From assembly GCA_021234155.1 (NCBI GenBank), contig JAJEKV010000036.1, positions 11,175,426 through 11,239,425 on the forward strand: DNA of 64,000 nt. Reading direction: 5' to 3'. Within the stretch, counting starts at the first letter, position 1. The number at the start of each line of letters is the position of its first letter. A program made the translations under genes and the position numbers. Below the pieces are notes generated by a model that searched no databases, had not been told where the DNA came from, and saw nothing but the letters and a program-made list of their open reading frames with translations. Of this stretch, positions 33,035-44,849 are shown piece by piece. Source of the stretch: Isoetes taiwanensis (taxonomy: Eukaryota > Streptophyta > Lycopodiopsida > Isoetales > Isoetaceae).

Positions 33035-33763
33035 TCAGAACTTCTTCTGGTCATGCTGTGCTCCACCACGATAGATGTTCATTGTCCATTCAAGCTCACC
33101 TACAACTCGGAATTCCAATATATCACCAACTTTAAGAGAATAGTGGCTGACTAGCAGGTCCCAATTGTGACTCAAACAATATCGACTGGTTTTTGCTTTT
33201 AAATTAGTGTCAATACCATCTGGTCCATGAACAAGGATTGCAGAACCCCTTGGAGGCATTCGCCAACAATCTTCCTCCTTCAATCTCTGACACAGAAAAC
33301 AGAGAGCTAAGAATTTCCGGAAGGAAAACTAAAGAAAGGGAAAATTTTTACTCACCAATCCTGATGAATAAATACGTTTGAGCAGTGGAACTTTAAAAGC
33401 TTTCTTAATGTCTGGTTCATCATCTGATACATTAACAGAGTCTTCTGGTTCTTTTGGTACACGTCTTTGTCGAGTATTAACAACTTCCTGCCGTGCTTTT
33501 TCATCCTCTACCTGCCAAATTCCAAGGGCTTTGGTCCGATTGCTGCCATCACATTTCTTTGCAAATACCCTGTTGCTATCCTCCGATATCACACAGAAAA
33601 TAACATCACCATCTACGAAAAGATTATCAGTCAAGAAAGCTTCCCATCCTTGGCCAAAAAACAATTTTGGCCCTGCAGATGCCACAAAAACTTGATGTTC
33701 TTTCCCATTTGGTCCTACAACTATGACATAACAATCTGGGCACAAAGGAACATGATGGAGCTC
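33035..33763 (-). CDS. B3-domain protein (REM-like), last two exons
   Basis: Exon 33356-33763 starts after a ttatttccag acceptor and ends at a GTGAGT donor. The terminal exon 33035-33286 follows a tgtgtcag acceptor and ends in TGA. Both are phase 0. The first exon holds a B3 fold tail: VIVVGPNGKEHQVFVASAGPKLFFGQGWEAFLTDNLFVDGDVIFCVI with the GW..F..N.L..GD signature, then an acidic linker (EPEDSVNVSDDEPDI). The second has a second B3-type half: NWDLLVSHYSLKVGDILEFRVVGELEWTMNIYRGG. Plant B3 proteins bind DNA in the nucleus; two B3 domains separated by an acidic linker is typical of the REM group. The 5' exons lie right of 33770 and were not identified, so the N-terminus is missing from this call. 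Confidence 0.78.
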
Positions 33764-36110
33764 CTGGAAATAAGAAAAATGAGAAGTACATAGCAGAGAG
33801 ATAAAAAAAATCTACTAGAGCAACCTATAAGTAAAAAACGCCTGGGCTTACAAGCAAATGTCCATAATCAACATGTATCAGAAAACTTCTTGCCATCACC
33901 ATCAGTCTACCTCCGTTCATCTCCATGCAAGATTAACTCGTTCTGCTGGAGGATATTTGACTGCTTCAATATAAAAAAATAATATAATAAATATGGTTCT
34001 TAGACTATATGATTCTTATTTAATGATGACGTTGCTGACATCTATACTACACATAATCCTATATAAAATATACACAAACACACTAATGGTTGTATAAAAA
34101 TAAAATATGCAATTAGTGCACTATGATAGTTGAGTAAATAAAATATCCAATTATGCCTAATGAGGCATTCAAAATTTAGCAAAGCCTAAGTTTATAGTAA
34201 AGTAGGAAACAAAAGGATATTACAAGGCTCATTGTTACATGGAAAATCTGTACTTGTGATCTTTGTTGAAGGTACATATTTGATAGCAAAGATTTTATTA
34301 GCCAACTCTACGATGTAATAAAACATCTTATTGGGTATTCGACTAGTCTCCGTAATACTTCACCAAGCCAAATCTTATTCCCGAGCAGAACTCAATGCTT
34401 TATCTAGTCAACTAAGTGCCTTTCACATGTTTCAAAGGCAAATCTTTCTGGATTATTTTAATGTCTTTGAAAATCTGTCTACTATAAGTCATACATATAA
34501 ATCTTCCTGTTTCTTAACTACACCTAGTTTTTTCTATGTGCACGTTTGTAGGGGTCAGCTTTGTGTAGTTTTGGAATATTATTTCGTAGCATCACAAACT
34601 ATTATACAATTTCAAGAATTGCGAAATTACTTCTCAAAGTTCAAGTGTAACATGTGGAAATGAACGTGAGATATCCTCTATTACCAATGTACTAATTGCA
34701 GGCATCTCATGAGATAATGTATTAAATAACATCTTATGGAAATCTATATGTAGTTTGAACATTTTCACCCTTTTGTATCGAGATAACTATATCAAATTAC
34801 TCTTCCTTATAGACATCTTCTTTACATTCACAGCCATCCATTACTATTACATGCAAAGTCAAATATTTGGCCCAAAAATATTTCTCCTTAGTAACTCAGT
34901 CCACTAAATTTAAATGAGTCGGAAAAGAGAAATCTTCATGGCAAAATGAGAACATCTCTAAGAGAAAAGTTCTTATAGAGTGCCCAAGATCTCTAAATTA
35001 TGAACTGCTCCTACATGATGTTAAGGCAATTCATAGATATTCATTCTAACTAACATAACCGGATCTGGAACCTTGAACAATACCACCAAAAATAAGTCTA
35101 AGGAAAATTTATTCGTACAATACACAATTCATTTTGCACAGACCTTAAATAACAAGGGACTTGTATTTATATAAATTTATCTTTCATAGCAAAATTCATA
35201 TTGTAATCTTTTTGTTGTAGAATTTCAAATTATTTTCTTCATTTTATAACATAAAAAAAAGTGTGTCAATGGTGTTCACAACGCGTCAAATGAGACACAA
35301 AAAATTTGGAAGTGTGTCAATTGACACATTCAATTTTAAAAAGCGTGTCATAAGAAATACAATAAATAAGTTGAATTTCCCACACTGTTGCAGGATGTCT
35401 TATTGAATGTTGATCTACACAACATGCAAAGTCTTTTAAAGCAAGGTGCTACTGCATTGAGGGTTGTTCTTTGCTCTATTTAAGGGTATAGGTTTAGGGT
35501 TCTTGATTAGGAGCTTTTATTATCTAATGGTATACATTCCATTGTGTTTGGCTAGGGATTTAATGTAGCTTTATTTCACTCATCAAAAAGTTGTGGCATA
35601 TGTCAAGCGTGTGTGGTGATATTCAAATGCGGCATTGATATTAGGGAACGCTAATCAACGCAATCTAATTTGTAAACATGTAACAAGCTTGGCATGTACA
35701 TTTTTCAAATGTTAGAGAACATGCTCATCAGACATACTTTCCTTGATTAAAAGGAATTAATATATTGCCTTGTGATGTGCTAAAGATTCACATGAATCAG
35801 CTTTTTATAGCAGACCATACTTGTTTATGGAAGGCCTGTATTTCTCTGGGTTTTTGGCCGAAATCTAGCAAAGCCAATAACATGTAGCCATTGGATCTAT
35901 GGCCATTGGTTAATAAATTATATTTCAACATATAGAGGACATGGACTAGAACTACACATAGTTTTATTTTGATCAAAATCTAAAAAGATAATCCAGAAAG
36001 CCAATAATCTGTAGTCGTTGGACCCTATGGTTGCTTGTTAATAATTCATAATCCAAGGGATAGATGCCATGGATCGGAATAATATGTAGCCGTTGGATCT
36101 AATATGTAGC
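33764..36110. other. No gene recognised
   Basis: 2.3 kb of AT-rich DNA that should contain the 5' part of the B3 gene. A possible exon on the minus strand at about 33855-33945 (MEMNGGRLMVMARSFLIHVDYGH, followed by GTAAGC) does not join in frame with the next exon. Nothing else stands out. Confidence 0.35.
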
Positions 36111-36333
36111 AAAATAACAGGGGGTTCCAGGGGGATTTGATATGGATGTAAAAATAACAATTCCTGAAACCTCCCTAAACAATTGAATGGGTTATTATGA
36201 AAAAAAAAAATTGATTCAAGATAGAAAATAATCACATTAGCTCATTGGGTACATTGGTTAAAATAGTCTTATTAGGATATTGAGTTATTTTGGTAGAGGT
36301 TCAAGCCCTCGTATTTTATATTCTAAAATCTTA

Positions 36334-36365
36334 AAGGAAGGAAGGAAGGAAGGAAGGAAGGAAGG
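36334..36365. repeat. (GGAA)n microsatellite
   Basis: Eight tandem GGAA units at the low-coordinate edge of the LINE fragment. On the element's own (minus) strand this is a (TTCC)n 3' tail. Confidence 0.9.
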
Positions 36366-36985
36366 TACTTTTATCGTCCACGGAGACCAATCGGTCTATG
36401 GGACCCAATACAAAAACGCCGCAAGCGGATTACTGCCCGGATTAAAAAACCCCCGCCCCGAAGGGTTTTCGAGGGAAAAACCGTGGCGACAATCAGCCTA
36501 GCCGACAAACCGTGGCTAATCATATAAAATGCGAAACATCCCAATATATACTGATCATGCACCACCCCCGTAGTGCCTAGTCACGTGACACCAAAGGGGG
36601 GGCAAAGGTGACCTCGCGGTCCATACCTCTCCGGATGTATGACCCCGTGGCACGCATCTTGGCGGTGTGTTCATCAGCAAATGCAAGGGCACGTCCGGCC
36701 GTACTAAGGGAGCGTATCTGGCCCGGATCCGGACCAACGCTGGGCAACTCTGGAAAGTGTGAGACTCATCCTCAATGGCACCCGTTTGACAGCACTGACA
36801 GAGCCTGTCCTGGCGGGGCTCCCCAATCCACCTGCCCGTCTCGATGCGAAGATGGTGGGCACCTGTGCGAATGGAGGCAATGAGTCTGCGCTTTTTCAGG
36901 GGCAGCTGGGAACGCAGGTAGAGCTGTGGGCCCCGGGCTAACACGGGGTTGATGTGCTCCTTGTAATGGGCCATTTTGACCTGCT
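36366..36985 (-). mobile_element. LINE 3'-end fragment A
   Basis: Minus-strand ORF 36974-36555 of 139 residues: LKKRRLIASIRTGAHHLRIETGRW...RLCQCCQTGAIEDESHTFQSCPAL. This is the Cys/His region that follows the reverse transcriptase of many non-LTR elements (xCxxC...ED/TExHxxxxCP). The 3' UTR includes a conserved block, on the plus strand gtccacggagacc...ggtctatgggaccc and gaagggttttcgagggaaaa. It is inserted inside a SINE unit. High GC compared with surroundings. RT domain absent, so 5'-truncated. Confidence 0.72.
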
Positions 36986-37570
36986 CTAAAGCAAAGCCGT
37001 ATAGAGGTTCGATATTCCTTTAAAACCTTAGGCAAAATCGTATTTCATATTTCAAAATCATAGGCGCCTCCAATCATAAATGACTATAAGTGAAACGAGA
37101 GGCGCCCAGAGGCTCCAACATACGATCTGGGTCATAGGATCGACGAATCCGACGACTGTGGTAGTCCACGGTGCACCTCTTTAGAATATGAAGCAAAATA
37201 ACAGGGGTTTCCAGGGGGATTTGATATGGATGTAAAAATAACAATTTCTGAGACCATAGGCCATATATCCCTAAACAATTGAATGGGTTGTTATAAAAAA
37301 AATATAGATTCAAGATAGAAATAATCATATTAGCTCATTGGGTACATTGGTTAAAGTAGTCTTATTAGGGCATTGCGTTATTTTGGTAGAGGTTCGAGCC
37401 CCCGTATTTCATATTCTGAAATCTTAGGCAAAGCCGTATAGGAGGTTCGATATTCCCTCAAAACCTTAGGCAAAATCGGATCTCATATTTCAAAATCATA
37501 GGCGCCTCCAATCATAAATGACTATAAGCGAAACGAGGGGTGCCCAGAGGCTCCAACATACGATCTGGGT

Positions 37571-40500
37571 CGTGGAGGCGCCTATGATTTTGAAATATGA
37601 GATCCAATTTTGCCTAAGGTTTTGAGGGAATATCGAACCTCTATACGGCTTTGCCTAAGATTTCCTCGAACCTCTACCAAAATAACTCAATGTCCTAATA
37701 AGACTACTTTAACCAATGTATCCAATGAGCTAATGTGATTATTTATTATCTTCAATCTATGTTTTTTTATAACAACTTATTCAAATGTTTTAGGGATATA
37801 TGTCTATGGTGCACCCTGGACTACCACAGTCGTCGGATCTGTCAATCCTACGGCCCAGACTGTATGTTGGAGCCTCTGGACACCTCTCGTTTCGATTATG
37901 CTCAATTATGATTGGGGACGCCTATGATTTTAAGATGTCGAATACGAGTTTTCCGAAGGTTTTGATGGTATATAGAGTCTCTATACGGTTTCGCTTGATA
38001 TGAAATACGGGATTCGAACCTCTACCAAAATAACTCAATGTCCTAATAAGACTACTTTAACCAATCTAACCAGTGAGCTAATGTGACTATTTTTTATCTT
38101 AAATCTATGTTTTTTTTTATAATAACCCATTGAATTATTTTAGGGATATGGTCTATGGTTTCAAGAATTATATCTATATCAAATCCCCCTGAACCCCTGT
38201 TATTTTGCTACATATTCTAAAAAGAGGTGCACCCCGGACTACCACGATCGTCGGATCTGGCCAATCCTACGCCCGGAGCATATGTTGAGCCTCCGGACAC
38301 CTCTCGTTTCGATTATGCTCAATTATGATTGGGGCGCCTATGATTTTTTAAGATGTCGAATCACGAGTTTTTCAAGGTTTTGATGGTATATAGAGTCTCT
38401 ATACGGTTTTAAGCTTGATATGAAATAACGGATTCGAACCTCTACCAAAATAACTCAATGTCCTAATAAGACTACTTTAACCAATCTAACCAAAGAGCTA
38501 ATGTGACTATTTTTTATCTTAAATCTATGTTTTTTTATAATAACCCATTGAATTATTTTAGGGATATGGTCTATGGTTTCAAGAATTATATCTATATCAA
38601 ATCCCCTCGAAACCCCATTTATTTTGCTACATATTCTAAACGAGGTGCACCACGACTACCACGGTCGTCGGATCTGTCAATCCTACTGACCCGGTATGCT
38701 CAATTATGATTGGGGGCGCCTATGATTTTAAGATGTCGAATCTGAGAGTTTTCCAGAAGGTTTTGATGGTATATAGAGTCTCTATACGGTTTAAACTTGA
38801 TATGAAATACGAGGATTCGAACCTCTACCAAAATAACTCAATGTCCTAATAAGACTACTTTAACCAATCTAACCAAATCGCTAATGTGACTATTTTTTAT
38901 CTTAAATCTATGTTTTTTTATAATAACCCATTGAATTATTTTAGGGATATGGTCTATGGTTTCAAGAATTATATCTATATCAAATCCCCTCGAACCCCCA
39001 TTATTTTGCTACATATTCTAAACGAGGTGCACCACTGGACTACCACGATCGTCGAATGCCGACATCAATCCTACGCCCCGGACCGTATGTTGGAGCCTCT
39101 GGACACCTCTCGTTTTAGATTATGCTCAATTATGATTGGGGGCGCCTATGATTTTAAGATGTCGAATACGAAGTTTTCCCAAGGTTTTGATGGTATATAG
39201 AGTCTCTCTATAATGGTTTAATTTGATATGAAATACGGGATTTGAACCTCTACCAAAATAAATCAATGTCCTAATAAGACTACTTTAACCAATCTAACCA
39301 AAGAGCTAATGTGACTATTTTTTATCTTAAATCTATGTTTTTTTTTAATAACCCATTGAATTATTTTAGGGATATGGTCTATGGTTTCAAGAATTATATC
39401 TATATCAAATCCCCGAACCCCCGTTATTTTGCTACATATTCTAAACGAGGTGCACCCCGGACTACCACCGGTCGTCGGATCTCACAATCCCTAACCAAGA
39501 TGCTCAATTATGATTGGGGGCGCCTATGATTTTAAGATGTCGAATTAATGAAGTTTTCGAAGGTTTTGATGGTATATAGAGTCTCTATATGGGTTTAAAC
39601 GATATGAAATACGGGGATTCGAACCTCTACCAAAATAACTCAATGTCCTAATAAGACTACTTTAACCAATCTAACCAAGTGAGCTAATGTGACTATTTTT
39701 TATCTTAAATCATCTATGTTTTTTTAATAACCCATTGAATTATTTTAGGGATATGGTCTATGGTTTCAAGAATTATATCTATATCAAATCCCCACGAACC
39801 CCCGCTATTTTGCTACATATTCTAAACGAGGTGCACCACTGGACTACCACGATTAAAATCCGTCCGGATCTGTCAATCCCCACGCCCCGGTATGCTCAAT
39901 TATGATTGGGGCGCCTATGATTTTAAGATGTCGAATCTGTGAAGTTTTCCTCCAAGGTTTTGATGGTATATAGAGTCTCTATCACGGTTTAAACTTGATA
40001 TGAAATACGGGATTCGAACCTCTACCAAAATAACTCAATGTCCTAATAAGACTACTTTAACCAATCTAACCAGTGAGCTAATGTGACTATTTTTTATCTT
40101 AAATCTATGTTTTTTTTTATAATAACCCATTGAATTATTTTAGGGATATGGTCTATGGTTTCAAGAATTATATCTATATCAAATCCCCCTGGAACCCCCT
40201 GCTATTTTGCTACATATTCTAAACGAGGTGCACCCTGGACTACCACAGTCGTCGGATCTGTCAATCCTACGGCCCAGACTGTATGTTGGAGCCTCTGGAC
40301 ACCTCTCGTTTCGATTATGCTCAATTATGATTGGGGACGCCTATGATTTTAAGATGTCGAATACGAGTTTTCCGAAGGTTTTGATGGTATATAGAGTCTC
40401 TATACGGTTTCGCTTGATATGAAATACGGGATTCGAACCTCTACCAAAATAACTCAATGTCCTAATAAGACTACTTTAACCAATCTAACCAGTGAGCTAA

Positions 40501-40745
40501 TGTGACTATTTTTTATCTTAAATCTATGTTTTTTTTTATAATAACCCATTGAATTATTTTAGGGATATGGTCTATGGTTTCAAGAATTATATCTATATCA
40601 AATCCCCCTGGAACCCCCTGTTATTTTGCTACATATTCTGAACGAGGTGCACCCTAGACTACCACAGTCGTCGGATTCGTCGATCCTATGGCCCAGATTG
40701 TATGTTGGGGTCTCTGGGCACCTCTCGTTTCGCTTATAGTCACCA
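37571..40745 (-). repeat. Head-to-tail array of a tRNA-headed SINE-like repeat
   Basis: About eight units of 350-425 bp. The marker tcaatgtcctaataagac starts at 37687, 38035, 38455, 38838, 39263, 39640, 40035 and 40454. On the minus strand each complete unit has TTAGCTCACTGGTTAGA (box A-like), about 60 bases later GGTTCGAATCC (box B; complements at 38010, 38430, 38813, 39238, 39615, 40012, 40429), then a body with GGCGYCCCCAATCATAATTG and an A-rich tail. The units at 37800-38030 and 40220-40450 are almost identical. Middle units vary mainly around CTGG, CAG and CTG positions. Confidence 0.82.
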
Positions 40746-40859
40746 GAACTATACATAGTAAAACTTTGAGCAATCTTAACTCGAGATACAGCTATTCTAG
40801 AATTAATGTGTTACCATTAGACCAATAGCCAAGCGCTATAGAAATCGAATATAAAAAAC
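40746..40859 (-). repeat. SINE-like tRNA head, second family
   Basis: On the minus strand, 40832-40770 reads TTGGTCTAATGGTAACACATTAATTC then TCTCGAGTTAAGATTGC. It aligns with the head of the element at 28040-28262. Box B is degenerate. Only the head is visible. Confidence 0.35.
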
Positions 40860-41109
40860 ATGTCAAAGAAATATACTTATGATTTTTTTTGCCAAGAAAC
40901 ATGTCTCAAGACCATGCGACATGTTGCATGCCCAAATGTCCGGCTAAAACATCATGCTGCATGCGCATGCCAACAAAGGACCTTCGAAACCAAGGTCCAC
41001 ATGAGAAAAACGGCACTTTTTTACCATAAGAAAGAATTGGAAAAGAACCTTATAGGCACACATTTATGCCCTAGAAGTATATGAGAGCCTGGAAAATAAT
41101 GACTCATAT

Positions 41110-41670
41110 TTGTAATGCCATCGGTCCGAGCCATCGGATCGGAATTCTCGAATGGGCGAGCATGCATCTCTCCCATATATACATGCATTGCATGCATTTT
41201 CTGGGGCTCTAGTTCGTTTGGGGATCGCTATTTCTTGTAGGTCCTTCATCGACTTCTCATCGGCATTTTCTCCTCTCTCAGCAGTTCCCTTGACTCTCTT
41301 TGTTTGATACCAGGCAAGGGAGGGGCTTCTCCCTACTTGGTCTACCAATTTTGCGTCTCTTTCCATATTGTGATGTGTTCTTCCCCGATCTTGTGCTTTT
41401 TTTACCATCCTTCAATCTTCGACCTCGATCCCGTTTTGATAAGGAAGTTCTCTTTTTATTGGGAGCTTTTATCTGTTTTCATGCAAGCCCTTATTTGAGA
41501 ATGCCATCGATTAGAGCCATCGGATCGGAATTCTCGAATGGGCAAGCATGCATCTCTCCCATGCATGCATTTTCGGGGGCTCTGGTTCATTTGGGGATCG
41601 TTATTTCTTGTAGGCTCTTCATCAACTTCTCGTCGGCATTTTCTCCTCTCTCAGCAGTTCCCTTGACTCC
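41110..41670 (+). repeat. Two diverged direct repeats about 390 bp apart
   Basis: 41110-41300 and 41495-41670 share gccatcggatcggaattctc, gcatgcatctctccca, catttggggatcg(c/t)tatttc and cattttctcctctctcagca. No coding content recognised. An isolated dispersed element or local duplication. Confidence 0.6.
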
Positions 41671-41705
41671 CACCCACCCTCCCTTCATGTGTATATTATT
41701 ATAAA

Positions 41706-41815
41706 TGTTGTTTTTCGTCGCGTGGCACGCGTGACCAGCCCCTCGCTCTTTCGAGGTGTAAATGTTGCTTTTTGTCGCGTGGCACGCGTGACCAGCCCCT
41801 CGCTTTTCGAGGTTT
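41706..41815 (+). repeat. Short tandem duplication
   Basis: Two copies of about 55 bp: ttgtttttcgtcgcgtggca and ttgctttttgtcgcgtggca, each followed by cgcgtgaccagcccctcgct and ttcgaggt. Confidence 0.8.
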
Positions 41816-42024
41816 TTTCTCTGTTAGTTTTTTGTTGGTGATGTGCAGGTCCAGGGGTGATACGCAACTTCGGTATTCTCTGTCGAGCATGATTTTTTTT
41901 TTTTGTGAGAACATTTAGCAGCCTTGCGTTGTCCAAGCCCCTTGTCGAGATTTTATCGCTAGGGTTTTTCCTCGAAAACCTGAAAGCGATAAACTCTCGG
42001 CAGATAGACTAGCCAACACATGTA

Positions 42025-42055
42025 GCAGGGTGAAAGTATGCTGGTGGGTAGCAAA
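42025..42055 (+). repeat. Left terminal inverted repeat
   Basis: gggtgaaagtatgctggtgg with flanks, matched by the inverted copy at 49747-49777. Inside it come three cagcac steps (gccagcaccagcaccagcac, 42065-42084) that may be subterminal transposase-binding motifs. Confidence 0.75.
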
Positions 42056-42520
42056 AAAACGCGATGCCAGCACCAGCACCAGCACCCAAAATACATTTTT
42101 TCCCACCCGTCATACCTTTTTTTCCCACCCTTCACCTATATAGTACCACCTATATTCTGCCCGTCTATTCGTCTAGCCGGTACCCGTTTATACAATCATT
42201 ACCGCTTGCCGCCCCGGAATAATGAATCGAATCGACCCAATCTGGAACCACTAGACAAACGAACGAACTTTCGAATTTGTGTTTTTCCAAATCTCTCTTC
42301 CCCAACTTTCTCTACTCCGGCCAAGCAACCCGCGAATTTGCGCTTTCGGATTTCCACTTTATACAAACAGATCAACCAAGGTAAAGAAGGTGATTGATCC
42401 GCCCGCTCAAGCAGTAATTCCAACGGAACCCATTATCCGGGTAAGCAAAAAGCAACAAAACAAAATTTCAATGGGTTTAGGGTTCAACCCTGTTAATTCG
42501 ATTTTCTTGCATTCTTCCAG

Positions 42521-43823
42521 GCCAGAAGAAACGTTCCCTTAAGACCGGACCTGGCTGATTGCCGAGCCGAAGAAGACTTCCATGCGTATGCAGGTCTGCC
42601 AAACGAGGGCGTTCATCCCTCTCAATTTCGAACAGATCTCATATCTGCAGCAGAGTACAATGGAGTTTGGGATACCAACGGGGTCATTCCTGGCAAAACT
42701 TCCATTGACAAGATGAGGCCAGAGCACGAAGAAGCTCTAATAGAGCTTCTGAGCAAAATATACCCGGACGGGTTGAAGAACAGAGAAGTTAGAAAGACAG
42801 TATCATACCTATTTGCATTCAATAACTGCCTGAGAGCAAAGCAGGATCCACAGAAGTTCAAGGTTAATTGGGCAGCAGTTGCAGCAAAGAGTAGAGCCTA
42901 CAGCAGCAAGGTTAAAAGTGAACCGGCAAGCAGTGCTCCAGCAAGCAGAGCAGAGGCCAGCAAATCTCAGCAAACCACAGCACCCGAAAGCATAGCGAAA
43001 GGCGGTTCGAGGCAATCGGTATTAAATTAGAAGGGAGGCCGTCCATTAGGAGCTTTGCACTGTGCCCAACAGCTTACACAGCTTATGGGGAGAACATATC
43101 ACGCCTGGAAGTCCTGTGCAAAGATTTGCAGGAAACCCTAGACACGCAGCAGGCTGATTTAGTCTCCAAGAAGGAGCTAGTTGTCCAGTCCCAGGCTAAG
43201 GGAGCTTTCTTCTTGGCTTCACAAGAGAAATTGCAGAAAATTAAAGACAACATCTCACGTCTTCAAGCGATCCACAGTCCCGATCTTTGGTGCCTCTGCT
43301 GAGCTAATGAGCTTGGAGAGAGAAAGACATGGCGAGTACATGCTCAAAGCCCTTGTTGAAATGGGGGTGGCCCAATAGATGAGGGATAGTTCAACAGTGG
43401 CCACTATAGTCTGAGGTTGCAAACAATGAAGTGCAGCTTGCAAAAGCCAAGCAGCATTTACAGAATCTCAACAGGCTTAGGGAACTTACAAGGAGAGCTG
43501 GCCAGCTTGTGAGCATCTATCCTGTGACATTCAGGTTGCCAATTGGAGATGAGGAGAGATGCTCCACATGCGGGCTGGCATTCCAGGATGATTACACCCT
43601 AAGTCCGGAAGGCGGAAATGTGGCCATGATATCATGGCAAAATTACCGAAGTTTGCTTATGGAGAAGACACACTGCCTCGAATGCTCAGAAACAGTTCCA
43701 GCAGGCTTAGTGGAGGAATTGGGGAAGACAGTCAAGCAGGAACCCTTATATGCTGGGGCAGCACACAAACAAATAGTTGAGACAATTGACCTAGATGAGG
43801 TGGTAGCTACAACTCCAGCATAA
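42521..43823 (+). CDS. Coiled-coil protein with a four-Cys zinc site (transposon cargo, frame-broken)
   Basis: The coding stretch begins after a ttcttgcattcttccag acceptor. The first frame (to 43030) reads ADCRAEEDFHAYAGLPNEGVHPSQF...MRPEHEEALIELLSKIYPDGLKNREVRKTVSYLFAFNN and ends in an Ala/Ser/Lys-rich linker (KSEPASSAPASRAEASKS). The next frame (about 43030-43300) is a coiled coil (ISRLEVLCKDLQETLDTQQADLVSKKELV). The last (43431-43823) continues it (KAKQHLQNLNRLRELTRRAGQLVS) and ends in CSTCGLAFQDDY...THCLEC, a CX2C...CX2C zinc site. Two frame changes (about 43025 and 43380) could be introns or lesions. Family not recognised. It lies inside the TIR element, so probably an element-encoded accessory protein. 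Confidence 0.5.
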
Positions 43824-43828
43824 AGAAT

Positions 43829-44345
43829 GTGGGGAAAAGGAAGCATGTGAAAACACCTCTTAGTAAAAGGACCCCTGACACAAGTCTACAAGGACTCGAA
43901 CTCCACAAGCAAGAACAACCAAAAAGGTACACGTTTGTTTCCCGAAGTGGGTACATTAGAAGCTGTGTAGAGCGAAGAACGAAGATGAGGCAAGCGGTCA
44001 AGCGGACATTGCGGACTGAAAAGCACCGCGTGCTAAAGACACCAACACGGTCCAAAGCAGATTCCAAAGAGTTCCGGCGATCTTTGAGAAATACAATATA
44101 GTTCCAAATTCTGCAGCAACCTCTACAAAGGCCTCCTCTAACACTGTTGATGCAGGGGCAGACAAGGATGTTGAAGACCCGAATATAGTGGATAAGCAGG
44201 TGAACAAGGTTGTGGGCCGAATCACAAGGCTCACAAGGTCCAGGACCAAAAAGGTTATAGAGCCCGAGAGTGAGGGTGAGTCAGATGATTCGGTTGATGA
44301 GGACGTGCCTATAGACGTGGCACTAGGAAAAAAACCAGCCGTCTA
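43829..44345 (+). CDS. Basic then acidic tail, possible continuation of the cargo gene
   Basis: 43829-44101 encodes a strongly basic segment (GKRKHVKTPLSKRTPDTSL...RTKMRQAVKRTLRTEKHRVLKTPTRSKADSKEFRRSLR). After a frame change, 44100-44345 gives VVGRITRLTRSRTKKVIEPESEGESDDSVDEDVPIDVALGKKPAV and a stop. A basic-plus-acidic composition suggests nucleic-acid or chromatin association, but no domain is visible. It may be the C-terminal part of the preceding ORF or a separate small gene. Confidence 0.4.
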
Positions 44346-44849
44346 ATGTAATTTATATGTACTTGTTTCAGGCCCAATTTTGTTTGCACAAGACTTGCCA
44401 AAACGATCAGTTAAAAGGTTTTTGTGTAATACCATAATATATGTTTTTTCCCCCATTGTGTCCTTGTAAAATTTGTTTCGAGTTTCAACCTAGGGATCAA
44501 TATGCATTTGCATGCAGAAGGAGAAGGCAGCCACAAGTGGTGCTTACTGAATCTGAAGCTGAAGATAGTGAGAGAACCCAGACATATAATGAAGAAGCCA
44601 AAGTGCAAAAACAAACTATTACATATAAAAGGTGCAATCCAATATTTAAGTTCAAGCAGTTATTTTACTTGTCTTATTTCACTTGGCATAATGTCCTGCC
44701 AGTTTCAGTTGGTAATTGTAGCACCACTTTTGATTTTGCAGGAGACCAAGGACCCTAAGCCACCACTTGGTACGGGTTCTCGATAGCCGAAACACCCATA
44801 CATTGGGGACGGGGAGATACTAGTAAGGATATATCTAGCTATGGCTATC
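44346..44849 (+). other. Spacer with a short acidic ORF
   Basis: 44441-44758 is open (RRRRQPQVVLTESEAEDSERTQTYNEEAKVQKQTITYK). The first half resembles the Arg-rich/acidic style of the preceding tail. It might be a 5' exon of the FCP1-like gene. Otherwise nothing seen. Confidence 0.3.

Larger units (their letters stand above)
36115..37570 (+). repeat. SINE-like repeat units in plus orientation (interrupted)
   Basis: Plus-strand copies of the tRNA-headed repeat. Unit tail at 36115-36230. Unit head at about 36239 (ttagctcattggg, box A-like) with box B ggttcaagccc at 36300. The unit is then interrupted by a LINE fragment and resumes at about 36986 (gcaaagccgtatagaggttcg) through its body and tail to 37325. 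A third unit follows with head at about 37332 and box B ggttcgagccc at 37393, ending at the inversion point near 37570. Confidence 0.7.

Noticed and set aside
33855-33945. 5' exon of the B3 gene (MEMNGGRLMVMARSFL...)
   Set aside because: Its GTAAGC donor does not join in frame with the exon at 33763 and it lacks B3 motifs.
37571-40745. CRISPR-like array
   Set aside because: Units are 350-425 bp, contain tRNA promoter boxes, and there are no short spacers; this is a eukaryotic SINE-type array.
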